Source of the DNA: Fomitopsis serialis
Taxonomy: Eukaryota; Basidiomycota; Agaricomycetes; Polyporales; Fomitopsidaceae
Assembly: GCF_022376445.1 (NCBI RefSeq)
Contig: NW_025955570.1
Span: forward strand, 1 to 20,401
Direction of reading: 5' to 3'
Length of the DNA: 20,401 nucleotides
Position 1 is the first letter of the stretch. Each line of letters starts with the position of its first letter. The position numbers were made by a program, and so were the translations under genes. The notes below the pieces were generated by a model. It saw nothing but the letters and a program-made list of their open reading frames with translations. It ran no database searches and was not told the origin of the DNA. Below, piece by piece: positions 9,730 to 20,281 of this stretch.

Positions 9730-10543
9730 GGTAAGAGGTCAACACTCGTCTTGCTGCCGTAAGCAATGGTTGAGGTCAGTCGCGGTACGAAGCCCACCAC
9801 GCCTGATTCCAAGACGGTGAAGTTTGCAGTCCGAGCAGGAGTGCTGAAAAGGGGATTTGACTGTGTACTGAGACAGATGACTGCCTCCCTGCGTGGCCAC
9901 TGGCAAATCGTGCTACGGTGGTGGCTGGTGGTGGTAGAGGTGCTATCGGGCTTGCCCGAAGGGTGGCCGACGAGTTCGGACTTGTACAGCGAGTACGTCT
10001 AGCTGCCACCTTACATCGCTCTCGAACGCCCGACTCAAAGTCGGTTGTACGTGACAATACTCCTGAGGTGAGTGGAGCGCTAGAGAGCCCATGGTACAGC
10101 AAGTACTTATGTATGACTACGATCAGTGTCACTCAGACCATCATAGGCCCGGTTCAATCCCTCAAGCTCTTGAGTCTCATAAGTATTCACCTCGGAGTCA
10201 CGGACGTCCTAGAGTTCAACGTCATCAGTCCATTGTCCATTGCATATGCTAAACGAAAGACTATCTACAAGAATGGCTAATGCTACAAGCTCTACAAAAC
10301 GATAGGATATGTTACTAATGTAATACAAACGGGGCTCTAATGCCAAGTCCGTGCCCAGGTATAATCCGAACGTCCGCGATGTATCCGACTGGCTCCGAAT
10401 CTAGAATCTACGATAGAATGCTGGACGAGGAATTAGGTGTAGTTCATACGTTGTCTTGATGAGGTGCTGAGTGCTGGGTGCCGGAGAAGGCGGGAATGAT
10501 ATGGTCCATGGAATCTAGATGTGTATGTGCGAATAATCGAAGC
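9730..10543. other. Intergenic between SDHAF3 and the Ca2+/H+ exchanger
   Basis: 814 bp between two minus-strand genes, holding the SDHAF3 promoter and the exchanger 3' UTR. Open frames exist on both strands, for example plus 9918-10280 (120 codons). None shows family motifs, a convincing splice chain or the coding character of its neighbours. I could not assign a gene. Confidence 0.45.
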
Positions 10544-13500
10544 TCATGGGGATACGGCGTCGACACAGACCGCCAGATTGCTGGAGAAGCTGGAGCCTGC
10601 GGATATGCGAATTCGTGAGTGGCCATATCAATGGGTGTAATCAGTGAGGACTCACCTGGGTAGAACCAGAAAGTGACCGCAATGACAAGATAGAGGCCTG
10701 TCGAGGATGTCAACGCACTGTGAGGCCCGCGAGCCCAGCGGGTACTTACTGATAAGGATGACACCCTCCAGCCAGTTGGACTTGCCATCTGCCATGACAT
10801 ATCCCATGATATGAACTACAGAGACATTATATCAGTCGAACCCGCAGAACCAGTCCATGTGGCTACCGACCAGAGATATACAGGACCTGGGGCGGGAACA
10901 TGAATGAGAAGTGTTCCTTCGATACATACAAGCGCACATACCACTGTTTCGAACGGATCGAATAAGAGAGGGAGCGGTTTGTCCAGGATCCAACCCAAGA
11001 GCACCATGAACGGGATGACGAACAGAGTGGTTTGCTGGAGATCATTCATGCAGCACTCAGTGAAGAGGCACAGGCGTTAAAAAGAGACAACTTACGATGG
11101 ATGAACCGACAGCGACACTGATGCTCAATGTCAACTGGTCCCTGACAGAGACGTTGACGGCCGTCACGCATTCTGTGGAGTTCAGAGTTGAGCCGTGTAC
11201 GGATATCCCGAGACCAAGTTGGACTCACCAGCGATGGAACTAATAGTCGGCAGCAGGATCAGCCCAATCCACTCCTTGCTAAGCGTCGGCGACAGATTGT
11301 CCATCGAGTCGACGAGCCACTCCGAGTTGATCGTGACGAGCTGTCGACCGAAGCAAACTCGGTGATCAGCGCACAAGACCATGTCAACGAAGGTCGAAAC
11401 GACACGCACGACAATGACGGTGATCAGAAGTATGAACGTCATCGTCCAGCTCAACTCCGGACCCTCGTCTTCGCCCGCTTTCTCCCCCGACACAGAAGGG
11501 CTCTGTCCATCCCCGCCTTGCCCGTTCGCACCCACACCAATTTGCACTGAGCGGGCCCCGTCCTTGCGCTGCTCCGAGTATGCCGAAAGGACTTCGTTCA
11601 CGCTGATGTGCTTGACCTGGCCGCTCTCAAAAGAGCTCCGCCTGCTCCCTCCGACGAGTCAGAGTACCGCGCGGACGGCCGAGGATGCCGTCGTCGCTGA
11701 CGCTCGCACTGCGCCCGCGCTTCTGCTTGTCGTGCACGAGGCGCACGGTCGGGTCCTCCGTGCGGTTGCCGAACTCGTCCACGGACAGGGTCACCTGCGA
11801 GGTCGCACCGTACGGCGAGAGGAGGTAGGCCGTGCGGCGTTGGCGCGCGTTGTCGGGGTTGCTAGCGTACTGCGCGCCGGTTACGTCGGAGGAATCGAAC
11901 GACGTCTCGGGGACCTCCTCCACGGGGCTGGTCTTCTCCCTCTCTGTGTGCTGCACACGGCGTCCCTTCATCTCGGCGGGGGAGCCCTTGGATCGCGGGG
12001 AGTCCCGCTTGCCTGCCTGAGAGTTCGAGTTCATTCGAAAAAGGGTACCACTATTCGTCCGCACACGCTGTGTCAAGGATCGGACCGATAGCGAGAGGGG
12101 AACACCAGGAATCTTCTCGCTGGGCTTGGTGTTGTCTTGGTACAAATGAGTATGAGAACAAAGCTGAAAGACCAGGTACGCGAAGTAAACTGCATGACAT
12201 CAGAGCATTAGTGACACGGGAAATCAGGCAGTCCGCGATAAGACATACTGATCAACAGAAGAAAGGAGACCTACGATAGAGCGTTGTTAGCATGTCAGCA
12301 TGTCAAAACAGGAGGGTAAATGTGACTGACGCCGTGGCTCATCGTCAACAAGTCGGCCTTCTGTTGCTGCAGAGTCGTCCCTGCTGAAGCCAGATCGGCA
12401 ACATTGTACGACAACGCAAAATGGAATGCGGCGGGGAGGCAGACGGCACCAACGCCAATGCTCAGGAGCGACGAGTGGATGATCGTAGCAGCTACCCCAG
12501 TAGTCGCGTGAGTCAAAAAAAGTAACAAACTACGCGGTCGAGCACGAACTCGGGTCATAATCCTGCTGATAGAATCGCAGGCCACCGGCGAGGAAACACA
12601 TTCCAAGAATGAGCACTATTCGAGTAATTGTCGTTAGCGTATTCAAAAACCGGCACCAATAGGACTTACACTGTTTGCTAAGGATCGCACCAATCACTAG
12701 AAAGTCGTTGAAGTGGATTAGCAGAACATCAATGGATGCATGATGGGTGGGTCGCACAGGAAGACTGGACGACGTGCAGTTCGCATTTACGCAGTGCTGT
12801 GATCTATACGAGGCGGGATCAGCCTCGTCCGAGCGCATACACTCCAAGTGTCACTCACTGCTACGATCAGCTCAATCCTATGCACGCATAACAAGACGAG
12901 AATACAGACGTTCAGCTGACTACTAAATCAGCCCATACGATTCCACTCACAGGTTGCTCTAGAAAGGTGTACTCAGAGAAAGCTATCAGTGGACTGGTGG
13001 GCGCACGTACAAAGCTAGCGTTGATGAGACCCGTCTTGGTACCGCCCATACGCCGCGACAACACATTGATGGCCATGTCGTGGAGCTGTAAACGCAGCAT
13101 TCATTCGTCACCGTGCCAGCATTTTGAAAAATCAACGCTATTACCTTGACCAGAGGAATCATAGAGATCATACAAGCTGGATGACTTAGACGTTAGCGGT
13201 ACGGCAGGCGAGGCACAGACACAGGTGAGTTCGTGAAATTCACCAGAGAAGATGAGCGTGTCTGTTTCCTCGGTAGCGAGCTTTAATATCCACTGCAACA
13301 CGCGTGAGCAGTGCTGAATCTAAGCAGCATGCATGCGTCCGGGGAACTCACTGATACAGGGAGAAGTAAGAGGAAGACGTTGAGCCCTTCAACACGATAT
13401 TAGAGATCGGTAGGGGCCTTGTAACAAAACAATAGTACTTACATGAACCGAAGAGCACATATCGCCACCCGTGCCAAGCCTTCAGGCGGCGAGACTTCTT

Positions 13501-13806
13501 GACAGGAGCGGCTTGGGACGCGTCTCGATCGTCCGTGTTCGAATCCGGGAAGTTTCTTGGCCGCCCATACCAGGACGTGATCCTGTCCTTCAAACTTGTC
13601 CTGTTGTCGTGCTGGGGCGAGTGGTGATGCGGAAGCAGGTCGGACGTGGATGAAAACGACGCGGCGGAGGCCTGGGTCGCGGTACGCGTCAAGGTAGGGA
13701 GTGGTATGGGGTGCAGGTCTGCGGGGTATTTCTGCCCTGTGCGTGAGGTATATGCGCGTTCGTGGGACCCAGCCAGCGGCTCGGCCGTCTGAGAAGAGGT
13801 CAACAT
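10544..13806 (-). CDS. Ca2+/H+ exchanger (CAX/Vcx1 family), 20 exons, one frame break
   Basis: CAX exchangers use the vacuolar proton gradient to load Ca2+ into the vacuole. Minus-strand exons: 13443-13806, 13352-13386, 13244-13292, 13145-13176, 13011-13085, 12951-12958, 12859-12877, 12758-12803, 12670-12696, 12550-12615, 12331-12491, 12249-12270, 11410-12189, 11229-11340, 11096-11172, 10942-11034, 10871-10886, 10750-10815, 10656-10697, 10544-10596. The length is about 713 residues, with a long polar N-terminus and a large acidic/polar central loop. Marks: the first repeat GLINASFSNLIELIVA, then ALRKCELHVVQSS, GMCFLAGGL, QLCSHTHLYQDNT, the second repeat SSIAECVTAVNVSV, LLFDPFETV and a C-terminus close to FYPGSSFSSNLAVC. 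Every junction is in phase except one extra base in the A4 run at 11629-11632 inside the loop exon. There frame zero reads UUU-UGA, and the +1 frame continues ESGQVKHISV. Exon 6 is only 8 nt. An in-frame ATG at 13920 would lengthen the N-terminus. Confidence 0.9.
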
Positions 13807-14194
13807 TGAGCGTCTAGTATTAAACACGGTGTAGAAGTTGAAAGAATGTAGATGAATGGACAGTGCAGCGGGTGGGGGCTTAGGGAGAGACAGAGTAGAG
13901 TATGTATGCGTGCTCGGCAAAACGACCCGGGCTGCGCATGGAGGAGAGGCGGGTAAGAGACAAGAAGGTCAGCCCGAGTTAGAACGAAACATGAACCTCG
14001 CTTCTGACACTTTCTCCACTTTGCCGATTCCAATACACCTGCCATTTCCGGCCGCGCGTGCCGTCGCCTATCAGCTTCCATAAATAGCAATTCCATCAAG
14101 ACGAAGTCACACCGTGACGCGCGCGTCGCATTCTTCCGAGTCCCGCCAACGCCGTGCGCTGTCGCTGTTGCACCCGTCCTCGCCCCCGAAAACC
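13807..14194. promoter_or_regulatory. Shared divergent promoter region, exchanger (-) and COX4 (+)
   Basis: 388 bp separate the start codons of two divergently transcribed genes, so both promoters must lie here. On the plus strand a TATA-like CATAAATA at 14079-14086 sits about 109 bp before the COX4 ATG. I found no clear TATA box for the exchanger. Confidence 0.5.
14079..14086 (+). promoter_or_regulatory. Probable TATA box of COX4
   Basis: CATAAATA lies 109 bp before the chosen ATG. Transcription starting about 30 bp downstream would begin near 14115, which makes the in-frame ATG at 14114 unlikely and favours 14195. Confidence 0.4.
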
Positions 14195-14770
14195 ATGTTC
14201 CGCGCCGCCGTCCGTTCAGCTGGCGTCGTCGCCCGCACGGCCGCCAGGCCCAAGCCCTCCGTCGCCCTCCGTGCCCTCTCCACAACCCCCGCCCGTCTCT
14301 CCGAGGCCCCGAAGCCTGAACTCTTCGGTCCTGGCGCGAAGGCCGGTGAGGTCCCCACCGACGAGAACCAAGCCACTGGTCTCGAGCGCGCGCAGGTTCT
14401 TGCGGAGCGGGAGGGTGTCGAGCTCTTCGATGAGAACCCGCTGGACTCGAGCAGGATTGGCACCCTCGCTGACCCTATCAAGGTCCTCTCGTATGTATGT
14501 CACAACAATTCGCCGTCTCCCTGCTACAGAAACTGACCACCTTCACTGTCTGTAGGAGCACAGCCGTCTTGTCGGGTGCACCGGCAGCCCCGCAGAATCG
14601 CATGAGCTCCTCTGGATGAACCTCACCCAGCAGAAGAAGAGGCGCTGCCCTGAATGTGGCTCCGGTCAGTTGCACCGTCTTCGTGTCTCTAGCCCAGTTC
14701 TGAGGCGTTCCCAGTGTACGAGCTCGACTACCAGGGTGACAGCGAAGTCGTCCTCCACGAGCTGCACTAG
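14195..14770 (+). CDS. COX4: Cytochrome c oxidase subunit IV (fungal Cox4, animal COX5B)
   Basis: This nuclear-encoded zinc-binding subunit sits on the matrix side of respiratory complex IV and is needed for its assembly. Exons: 14195-14494, 14556-14664, 14715-14770, giving 154 residues. Residues 1 to about 37 form an Arg/Ala/Ser-rich matrix presequence without acidic residues (MFRAAVRSAGVVARTAARPK...). The mature part has QATGLERAQVLAEREGVELF, then DSSRIGTLADPIKVLSY. The zinc site is the Cys of VGCTGSPAESH, its His, and the two Cys of RRCPECGS. It ends VYELDYQGD plus a short tail. Two overlapping donors occur (GTATGTATGT); only the second, at 14495, keeps frame with GAGCACAGC. The in-frame ATG at 14114 was not used because the presequence begins cleanly at 14195. 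Confidence 0.95.
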
Positions 14771-17700
14771 AACTACAGATGCGCCAATGGTTCCACTCTG
14801 TAACACACTAGTAATCAATGCAATTGCTGTAGAGCATGAGTTCGCTCCATCCGCACTGTTCGTGAGTTCGCAGCAATGGCATCGTGCTTGCATTGCTTCA
14901 CCACATCCTTGTCGCCAGCACATCGCTTCTCGGTGCGTCCCCGAATGATTCCGTGCTCTCGCGAGAGTCGGAGCCTACGCAGGTCTGGCGTTCACCTACG
15001 CCCGTCCAGACCTGCCCGACAAGTAGCTCGTCTGGATCTAGGCTGAGCCTTTACCGTCTAGACCGACGACCTCGATGTCTAGTCGGAACGCAAGTATGGA
15101 CAGTATCAAAGGCATCGAAGCCTACTTACTTGTCTATACGCCATACTTACTATGCGTGACAAGTAGTGGTTGGTTTCGGGCGGCTCGGGAATCAGCTGTC
15201 GGCAAGTGCCGGGTCCATTGGACGCGACTGTCCAGTGACTATAGTGACCGTTCGACGTTTTGTCACGGCTTGTACTTGCTACACGGTAAGTATGTATCTT
15301 TACGTAATTTTTGCGCGGACATTTGACCCTACCCAACCTCCAATCGGACCCTGGTGTCACCGGGGATACTTATCCTGGGCTGAGTAGTATACTCATCGAC
15401 AGGGCACTGTTTGTCCCATCGTCACTCCGTCCAGACGCTCCGTCCCGCATTTGCAAACCAGGACAGTGTCAGACGTACAGTACAACGTCCAAGCGCACCG
15501 TGACATTGCATCGATCCATGTGCTCTCAAGTTTGAGGTATGCTCGGTACGTACTCCTGCACAGGTTACCCTTGGTGGAGCGAATGAGAACAATATGCTTG
15601 AATAGGACAATCGTCGCGGCCCAAGAGGGTAGTCTCAATTGATCAACATCACGTCTAGATATGTGAACGATGCGGCGTCAATAATCTGCGTACGTACCGT
15701 GCACTCCACAGCTGGAGCTCTGCATCTCCCACCCCATGTAGAGATGCACAGAATCACACAACTGATCGCGCATATGAGCGACCGTCGGTAAATCAGAAGT
15801 GCGTAAGGCGCTGCATGATGGGCTGGGATACGAAGTGATCATGGTCGAACGATGACCGGTCGATGTCCCTCATTTGTGCCCGTAGGGATTCTGAAAGATC
15901 CCTAGTACATCAAGACTGTCTGCGTCGCCCGTAGACAGGCGGCACTTCCACATTATTCTACACGGGCGAGTAGACCGGATTGTGGTTCTTGTGGGGTGTA
16001 AAGGTGAGTCCGAGTCAACCATGTCGTTCGTGCCACGAAGATGTGCTCCCACCGTATTTCACCGACCGTCGTGATTATGGTAGTCAGTTTGGTCCTGCGC
16101 GGCCAACCCATTCAATGCCGCGGTTCCCCTTGCGCTCAAAACTGTATCTTTGCTACGATGAGATACGCTGATTCAGCCTGACAGGCATCGACGGCCAACG
16201 GTGGTCATTCCAAGGTTTGAACAATATGCTCGTACGGTCAAGCTTGCCACTCGTGCGTCGTTCGAGCAGCTCTGGAGACGGACTGGCTATACACGTGCGC
16301 TCTGACATATTGAAGATATTACACCTCAGTAACCGACGACAGACCTCGCAACGTTTGGTGCCGGTGGTGCTCGCCACCAGACCGGCCAGCCTCTGTCCTG
16401 CCAGCCGTTCTCTATCCGCGACTACAACACCTCTCGTCCTTCGAGCGAACACGATCTCGGGGACGTCTCCACGATGGTCATCTCCGCGGGCATCGGTAGG
16501 CCATGTACTCTGCATCCTCTTTGCATATATTGCAATCCATCACTTCTTTCCTCTCTAAATGTCTATTCGAGTTCGGCTTTGAAAGGACCGAGCCCACACC
16601 GTCAAATTTGTGCGTGGATCCCCTTATCCCCTCGGCTAGACAATTGGAATATTGACTGACAGTCTACTGGCTTGTTGGTGAGTGTTCCGTTCTCGTCGGG
16701 CTCAAGTTATCATGGCTCAAGGAGCACGCCATACACGCCAATGGCTCGGAGTTCGTAGTCGACGTGATACTACCATCGCAAAATACTACATACTATACAG
16801 CATACCCTTATGTTCTACGTAACTGCCACCAAGCTGCGTCGATTGCCTCTATGGAGCTGAACTCAAACGCGCTTGTGTCGGCGTGCGACTCGGACTCGCC
16901 GCCACCTCCACTGGCAGCTGCCTTGTTAGTAAGTTACATTAAGGACAGCTCTCTCGTCGACGAGTCGGGGCAATATACGATCCTATCGCGGGCCATTATG
17001 GCGTTCTAGGTCGCCGAGTACCGACGGACGACTATGCTAAAAGCTATACCGAGAAGTGGAGATGTTCATTATTCATGCGCGGTGGCGAGTGCGGCGCTTC
17101 ACGTTTTTGCCTCACACCCTGCACCTATTTCCGTTCTCTACGGTCTACCCACGGGCGACCGCCGCGGAGCCAGATCGCCCAGGACTTCTAGGCTACCAGC
17201 CTGGCGGGTGGTTCGGAGGGGTTCGAGCAGCCGTAGTTGTCTGATTATTCTGACGGACTGGCTGCGAGCTTTGGTTGCGACTTTCGGCTGGCGAGGTCGA
17301 GTGTCCCTACGAAGGCCCTGCAGCCCTCACCCTCTTTTCCATGCCGCGATTGATTTCGTCCAGGCTGCCCCGTCTGCCGTGGGCTGGGGGTCCCGCGGCA
17401 GGACGGCGGCAGCTGCTGAAGGTTTTCCTTGACGTCGGCTCGAGCAGATCGTTATCTTGCCTGCTCCTGCCAGGGCAAGCCTTTCTCCCTTTCTTTCGGC
17501 AAGTCCGATCTTAGTGGAGTCGTTGCGGCTTGCAACGCTCGCCCCTTACAACAACACCGTGTAGACAGGAGGAATGCTGACCTTTGCGGCACTGCGCCAC
17601 CAGCAGTATGGTTGCTCCTGCGCACGGCTCGTGCGACGAACGTCTGGCTAAACCGTCCCGGACCGCATGATCGATGATTCCACCCGCACACGCTCTGCTG

Positions 17701-18868
17701 GCGGCGGCGCTCGCCATTTGAGCTTTGTTACGTCTGCGGCGCACACTGGGCCTGGGCCTGCAGCGCTGCGGACTCCGCGTACGGGTGTCTTCGAGCCGGG
17801 ACTGTGGTCCAACAATGTCCTGCCAGTGCGAGTTGGCTGTGGCGCGTTCAAGTCAAGTCAGAGTTGAAGGTCAGTCCGAATTGAAGGTCCTGCCAGTGTC
17901 AAGACAGCGATGCCCTTCTGCTGAGGTCCCCGGTGCTATCGTTCCCATGCGGCCCTTGTGCGGCCCTTTGAGGATTGGAGACGGTTACCACCGCCCATTC
18001 TGGCAGAGCGGTAGACCCATACTGATTCTGGGGTGGACGGGGCGCATGCCGCGCACCCTCTGTGACCTGGACGTCGTCAACGGCTCCGGCACTCCGGTTC
18101 ATCCTCGCCTGTGGACCGGACTGACTGCGTTCCACAAGGTGCCGTCCAGCCAGTTCGCACGGTTCGCAAGAGACTTAACTGCAGCAGCGTCCACGCCGCC
18201 ATACGGGTGACTGCATGTGTCGCACCGCCAAAGAGTGGCCTCGCGGAGGAGAGACGGCTGGCAGGAGACAGCGCGGGCGGTCGCACGAGCGATCGGTCGA
18301 GATCTGGCAGTGGCGGGCTCGGACTTGGCGCGCATGACGCGCTGCAGCGATCGTGTGCTCTATCAGCGTGCTGCACCTTGTCCTATTCGAGCCAGTCTGC
18401 TCTTTACACCAGGTGGCGGTGCAGTGGCAAGTCTCATCTATTACCATCATGCATCTACAGTGTCTCACCGTTAGGTGTATGGTGCCCAGGAAAACCTGCC
18501 TTCATACTGGCCGTCTGTCGAACGGCAGGGGCCGCTTCTGGTCTGCTATTATTGATGGCCCAAGTGCGTGAAAATGCGCGCACCGGCCGAGTCTATCTGA
18601 TTACCCGTTGCGCTTAGCCGCGTCAACGCCTTCTCGTGCCGCAGTTTCTTTGCGGCGCCGTTTTGGGCGATATGCCCTGACAGAACCGCGTCTCCCTCTC
18701 TGATCCTGCACATTCGCGGATCTCGTCAATCTTGAGGAGACCAGGGCATCTGCAGATTCCCAGGCGCACGGTTACCCTCTCCATAACTTTATATGGTCGA
18801 CATCGCACACACACCCGCCATGCGTAACCCCCCCGCTCTCCTGGGCTACCGTCGACTTCCCCTCCACC
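14771..18868. other. About 4.1 kb without a recognisable gene
   Basis: After the COX4 stop no exon chain of a known family could be built on either strand. Isolated protein-like open segments occur at plus 15948-16003 (HFHIILHGRVDRIVVLVG, followed by a GTGAGT), plus 16333-16656 (containing QPFSIRDYNTSRPSSEHDLG and DVSTMVISAGIG before a GTAGG), and plus 16656-17009. They do not connect in phase to each other with convincing splice sites. From about 17000 to 18700 the sequence becomes more GC-rich, with short repeated words such as GTCCTGCCAGTG at 17818-17829 and 17887-17898. No tRNA, rRNA, CRISPR or terminal-repeat element was seen. Possibilities are decayed genes, an old degenerate transposon, or a lineage-specific gene I cannot recognise. 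Confidence 0.45.
18789..18794 (+). promoter_or_regulatory. Probable TATA box of the seven-helix protein gene
   Basis: TTATAT within CTTTATATGG lies about 78 bp before the ATG at 18869, a spacing like that of the other TATA-like elements in the window. Confidence 0.35.
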
Positions 18869-20281
18869 ATGGTTGCAGAACTGAGTGTCATCTCCGTCAA
18901 CCTGGCCACTGCGTGCATGGAGAGCTTCCTCTATGGCATCTTCTGCATCCTCTCCGGCACCTCCACCTACCTCCTTCTCCGCCGTGGACATGAGCAAAGC
19001 CAGATGAGTGCAGGCGTGAGCCACCGGCCAATGTGGCGGACACCCATGTTTATAGCTGGGTGTTTGATAGCTGTAACAGTCACAGGTGTGAGTGGCCCGC
19101 GGCCTTTCCACGCATGTCAACAAGTCTAATGCGTTCGCTTCGCAAGCACTGGATATTGACCGTTGTGCGCGTCTTTGACGCGTTCGTCAACTATCTGGGC
19201 GGCACAGAGCCGCTCATTGCTTTTGCGGACCTTTCGAGGATGTCGGAGGTCGTCAAAACTGCCTTCCTGGTCATGACCATTCTCGTTTCCGACGCGATGA
19301 TCGTGAGCCCCTTCCACGATCATCCTGGAAGCTCCGACTGACGATTCTTAGATTTACCGGTTGTACATTGTCTGGAGCTACAACAAGTTTATCATCATCT
19401 TCCCTCTGATGACATGGTGCGGGTTGATTGGTAAGTTCCGCTTCGCGTCGCACCACGCGATTCATCGACCATTGCGCTGACATCCCGCCCGCCCTGCAGC
19501 CTGCGGCACTGGTGTATGTTGGCAATTCGCAGTGTATACCCTGGGGGAGGACGTTTTTGAGACATCAGCTGGCCGGTGGATCACAAGCGACTGCGTCTTC
19601 ACCTTCACGTGCGTATCTCCCATGTGCTAACCTGGTTCGAAACGTTAATGACGCGATGTCCGTCCATGATGCGAACAAATAGCACGAACGTCTACTGCTC
19701 CTGTGAGGCATAGATCCTGCTCCGTATCATGGCACACTCCGCTGATCCCCACCTCTTGCTAGTGCTGATCGCATACCGCGTCTGGCGTACGCGAATCACC
19801 TCTCAGGCCTATGGCGGCGCAAACATCATGGGTGCACTCGCGATCATCATCGAGTCCGCCGCCCTCCAATCGTGCGTGCCGCAATCTCGCCCGGAGCGCC
19901 GCGCACTGACCTCACTTCCCCCCCCCCTGATTTCCCCGCACACAGGAGCTGGAACCTTATCTTCTTCGTGACCTACCAAGCGAAGAGCAACATCCAGTTC
20001 ACGACGTGCGACCTCTGGGCGCCGATCTGCGGGATCTCGCTCACGCTGATCAACCTGCGCGTCGCGCTCGGCTGGGCGCAGAAGGCGCACCAGTCCGCGT
20101 CGTCCGGCGTCCCGCGCGTGACCGCCGTCTCGCAGGCGGCTCGTACGCGTCCACCGCGGAACAGGGCTTCGCGATGCGCCCGCTCGCGGTGAACATCACC
20201 CGCGTCGTCAACCAGGAGGACGACTTTGGCGGCATGAAGAAGGCGGACTACTCCAGCCAGGGCAGCATCCTCCCGGTATGA
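18869..20281 (+). CDS. Seven-helix integral membrane protein, basidiomycete type; frame break in last exon
   Basis: I recognise the general type, an uncharacterised seven-helix membrane protein found in many copies in mushroom-forming fungi, but not a function. Exons: 18869-19087, 19147-19302, 19352-19430, 19500-19608, 19683-19702, 19763-19871, 19946-20281. Predicted helices by hydrophobicity lie near residues 13-37, 58-82, 108-129, 136-159, 183-203, 214-239 and 253-275. Typical blocks are ILTVVRVFDAFVN, EVVKTAFLVMTILVSDAMI, SAGRWITSDCVFTF and FFVTYQAKSN. After about 20140 the frame used so far runs to a stop at 20190-20192 with an Arg-rich, unlike-family tail. The neighbouring frame gives the natural-looking tail AMRPLAVNITRVVNQEDDFG up to TGA 20279-20281. 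One base appears to be missing near GCAGGCGG. The ATG is in a strong context (CACCATGG). Intact length would be about 342 residues. Confidence 0.82.

Noticed and set aside
9918..10280. 120-codon plus-strand open frame between SDHAF3 and the exchanger
   Set aside because: No motif, no splice chain and no recognisable similarity; treated as non-coding.
11620..11720. An intron (GTCAGC to TTTTGAG, 76 nt) that would remove the exchanger frame break
   Set aside because: The donor is weak, and the intron would delete a protein-like segment (ILGRPRGTLTRRREQAELF) that reads on naturally into ESGQVKHISV after a one-base shift.
11381..12091. 236-codon plus-strand open frame
   Set aside because: It is the reverse-strand shadow of the exchanger's large loop exon, whose minus-strand reading shows family motifs.
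13532..13548. GTTCGAATCC, resembling a tRNA B box
   Set aside because: It lies inside the first coding exon of the exchanger, and I found no matching A box or cloverleaf.
13807..13920. In-frame upstream ATG (13920) for the exchanger
   Set aside because: It is possible but adds a low-complexity segment with no family support; the ATG at 13806 was preferred. This remains uncertain.
14114..14194. In-frame upstream ATG for COX4
   Set aside because: It lies where transcription would start given the TATA-like element, and the segment adds acidic and mixed residues in front of a clean mitochondrial presequence.
18623..19123. 166-codon minus-strand open frame
   Set aside because: It is antisense to the first exon of the seven-helix protein, whose plus-strand reading has clear membrane helices and in-phase introns.
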